NCBI GenBank assembly: GCA_913046025.1
Contig: CAJWRP010000131.1
Span: 1 to 6,540 of the forward strand
Source: an uncultured Chloroflexota bacterium
GTDB lineage: Bacteria; Chloroflexota; Dehalococcoidia; SAR202; UBA11138
Direction: 5' to 3'
DNA: 6,540 nt
Below are positions 4,737 through 6,540 of this stretch, piece by piece. Within the stretch, counting starts at the first letter, position 1, and each line of letters starts with the position of its first letter. The notes under the pieces are model-generated. The model ran no database searches, was not told the DNA's origin, and saw nothing but the letters and a program-made list of their open reading frames with translations. Position numbers and translations under genes: made by a program.

Positions 4737-6540
4737 CTAGTGTTGATCCAGTGCTTGAGGGATTCCACCTTGCCAGGAGGCCTGTAGCTCTGTCACAGCT
4801 ACATCGAGCAGCGAGCCTATTTTCAGGCTGTCGCCCTCAGTGACGCCAAGCTCAAAGTATGGCACACCCTCTTCGGAGCATATGCTGGCCAATTTGCCCA
4901 TGTCTGCTGTCGATAGGGACATGACGATTCTTGACTGCGTCTCACCAAAGAGAGCAGCATCCCACCTTCCGGAAAGCTCTGCACCCACATTGACGCCCAC
5001 GTTTCCCGCGATGCAACTCTCCGCCAGTGCGACGGCCAGTCCGCCATCGGAGCAGTCGTGCGCCGACCGAGCAACGCCTTCCGATACCAGACGTCGACAT
5101 GCCTTTTGCAGCGCGACCTCCAGGTCGATGTCCAAGGCCGGCTGACCTGCAACAAGATCGTGAACGACCTCCAGGTACTCGCTCCCCGCCAGAGACGAAG
5201 GTTCTCCCTGCAAATCCGATGAGCCCAACAAGACCACAGCATCGCCAGTCGATTGGAACGCCATGCCGCAGTGCAGGCTAACGTCCTCCAGAAGACCGAG
5301 CGCACCAATTACCGGCGTAGGGTAGATAGCTGTGCCCTGTGCCTCGTTATACAGACTCACGTTACCGCTTATCACAGGGGTGTTCAGCGCCCTGCCCGCC
5401 TCTGCAATGCCCATTACCGCCTGTTCAAGCTGGTAGTAGATCTCCAGTTTCTCAGGATTACCAAAGTTCAGGCAGTCGGTGAGGGCGATAGGCTCCGCGC
5501 CGGTGCAGACTACATTTCGACAGGCCTCTGCAACCGCAATCATACCGCCGACAAATGGGTCCAGGTAGCACAGACGACCGTTGCCATCGGTTGCCAGCGA
5601 TATGCCGCGCTTCGAGCCTTTGATACGCAGCAAAGCCCCATCGCCACCTGGCGCAATCACCGTGTTTGTCTGCACTTGATGATCGTACTGACGGTACACC
5701 CACTCCTTGCTAGCGATGTTCGGCGACGCCAGAAGCCTCTGCAGGACATCCGCAGGTGTGGCATCGGGAATTGACACCGAACCAAGATCGTACTCCTGTA
5801 AAGGAGACAACCAGTCAGGCCGAACACCCTCCAACCTATAGAGAGGAGGGTCAGTCAGGATGCCAACCGGTATCTCGCCCGCCACCACACCGTTATCCCG
5901 AATTCGGGCAAGGCCGTTGCCAGTGGAGGTGCCTATGACCGTGGAGTCCAGGTCCCACTTGTCAAAAATGGCCTTCACCTGGTCTTCATGGCCCTTCTTC
6001 ACCACGATGAGCATTCGCTCTTGCGACTCCGACAGCATGACCTCGTATGGAGTCATGCCTTGGTCGCGCCTGGGCACCAGACCCACATCTATGTCCAAGC
6101 CGCAGTTGCCGCTATCTGCCGCCTCTATGCTGGCGCTGCTCAGTCCAGCTGCTCCCAGGTCCTGAATACCTATGAAATGGTCAGTCTTGGCCACTTCCAG
6201 GCAGGCCTCTATAAGCACCTTCTCCATGAAGGGATTGCCAACTTGGACAGTAGGCCGCAGCTCCCGCTCATTCTCGAAAGTGCGAGACGCCAGGCCCGAT
6301 GCGCCATGAATGCCGTCCCTGCCCGTGCCTGAGCCGACCAGCATAATCAGATGGCCGGGCTCACCGGTAGTGGCGCTAACCAGTTCGTCTTTTCTCAGTA
6401 TGCCAACACACATGGCATTCACCAGAGGATTTCCGTTATATGTAGGCGAAAACACCACTTCTCCGCCTACGTTAGGTACGCCTATGCAGTTGCCGTATCC
6501 CGATATCCCGGCGACCACTCCTCCGAAAAGGTAGCGGTTG
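4737..6540 (-). CDS. purL: Phosphoribosylformylglycinamidine synthase, PurL subunit (small type), N-terminus outside the window
   Basis: PurL uses ATP and ammonia to convert FGAR to FGAM in purine synthesis. The frame is open to the window edge, giving 600 visible residues. The translation at the edge, [17 protein letters not shown], is an internal PurL motif, so the GTG at 6516-6518 is not the start and I estimate that roughly 170 residues are missing. Visible hallmarks, numbered from the first visible Asn, include GRDGIHGA (about 73-80), [12 protein letters not shown] (about 124-135), SESQERML (about 170-177), [38 protein letters not shown] and [11 protein letters not shown]. The protein ends soon after the last conserved segment ([13 protein letters not shown]) with no glutaminase domain. 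It is therefore the small, Bacillus-type PurL that needs PurQ and PurS; neither gene is in the window. The active-site His region near the N-terminus cannot be judged. Confidence 0.96.
   Translation of the reverse strand, partial: NRYLFGGVVAGISGYGNCIGVPNVGGEVVFSPTYNGNPLVNAMCVGILRKDELVSATTGEPGHLIMLVGSGTGRDGIHGASGLASRTFENERELRPTVQVGNPFMEKVLIEACLEVAKTDHFIGIQDLGAAGLSSASIEAADSGNCGLDIDVGLVPRRDQGMTPYEVMLSESQERMLIVVKKGHEDQVKAIFDKWDLDSTVIGTSTGNGLARIRDNGVVAGEIPVGILTDPPLYRLEGVRPDWLSPLQEYDLGSVSIPDATPADVLQRLLASPNIASKEWVYRQYDHQVQTNTVIAPGGDGALLRIKGSKRGISLATDGNGRLCYLDPFVGGMIAVAEACRNVVCTGAEPIALTDCLNFGNPEKLEIYYQLEQAVMGIAEAGRALNTPVISGNVSLYNEAQGTAIYPTPVIGALGLLEDVSLHCGMAFQSTGDAVVLLGSSDLQGEPSSLAGSEYLEVVHDLVAGQPALDIDLEVALQKACRRLVSEGVARSAHDCSDGGLAVALAESCIAGNVGVNVGAELSGRWDAALFGETQSRIVMSLSTADMGKLASICSEEGVPYFELGVTEGDSLKIGSLLDVAVTELQASWQGGIPQALDQH

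Noticed and set aside
5253..5774. A 173-residue plus-strand open frame opposite purL
   Set aside because: It lies wholly over conserved purL motifs (such as the GNVSLYNE and ASKEWVY regions) and has no family-like pattern; it is a shadow frame.
6516..6518. GTG as a possible start of purL
   Set aside because: The frame stays open upstream to the window edge and encodes NRYLFGG, a conserved internal PurL motif, so the true start is outside the window.
1..6540. An undescribed mobile, defence or biosynthetic system
   Set aside because: Every gene except the propeller and the FmdB-type protein is a recognised housekeeping gene. There are no transposase, integrase, phage or toxin-antitoxin signatures, no CRISPR-like spaced repeats, and no abrupt composition change other than the short AT-rich purL-fmdB spacer.

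Overview
The window is ordinary bacterial chromosome: tightly packed housekeeping genes, with no mobile element, CRISPR array, rRNA or tRNA that I can see. GC content looks roughly balanced to slightly GC-rich. TTG and GTG starts are common: three TTG and one GTG among the five genes whose starts lie in the window. The long-form NadA, the stand-alone PurL and a TolB-like WD40 propeller beside small metabolic genes would fit an environmental Chloroflexota-type bacterium (Dehalococcoidia/SAR202-like). That placement is an impression from memory of protein flavour and is not proved by the sequence.

Plus strand, 1-3777. The window opens inside the 3' end of miaB (TRAM domain only), followed 32 bp later by a complete nadA (quinolinate synthase). 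A clear intrinsic terminator follows nadA. Next come nadC (quinolinate phosphoribosyltransferase, TTG start) and, 4 bp after it, a membrane-anchored beta-propeller gene with eight WSP-type repeat motifs. The propeller gene is broken in the present sequence by one extra C in a C5 run (2974-2978). Removing it restores a single 439-residue protein. NadA and NadC catalyse consecutive steps of de novo NAD synthesis; the preceding enzyme (NadB or aspartate dehydrogenase) is not in the window.

Minus strand, 6540-3793, converging on the plus-strand genes with a 15-bp gap. In transcription order: purL (FGAM synthase, small type, 5' end outside the window); a 97-101 bp spacer; an FmdB-family zinc-ribbon gene with a Ser-rich tail built from 15-bp tandem repeats; and dtd (D-aminoacyl-tRNA deacylase), whose TTG start follows the fmdB stop codon with no gap. 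The spacer holds a good sigma70-type promoter (TTGACA, 17 bp, extended -10 TAAATT). Just downstream is a 12-bp hairpin that would lie at the extreme 5' end of the fmdB-dtd mRNA.

I found no convincing undescribed system. The points most worth a second look are the propeller frameshift, the 5'-terminal hairpin and promoter before fmdB-dtd, and the repeat-built Ser-rich FmdB tail.
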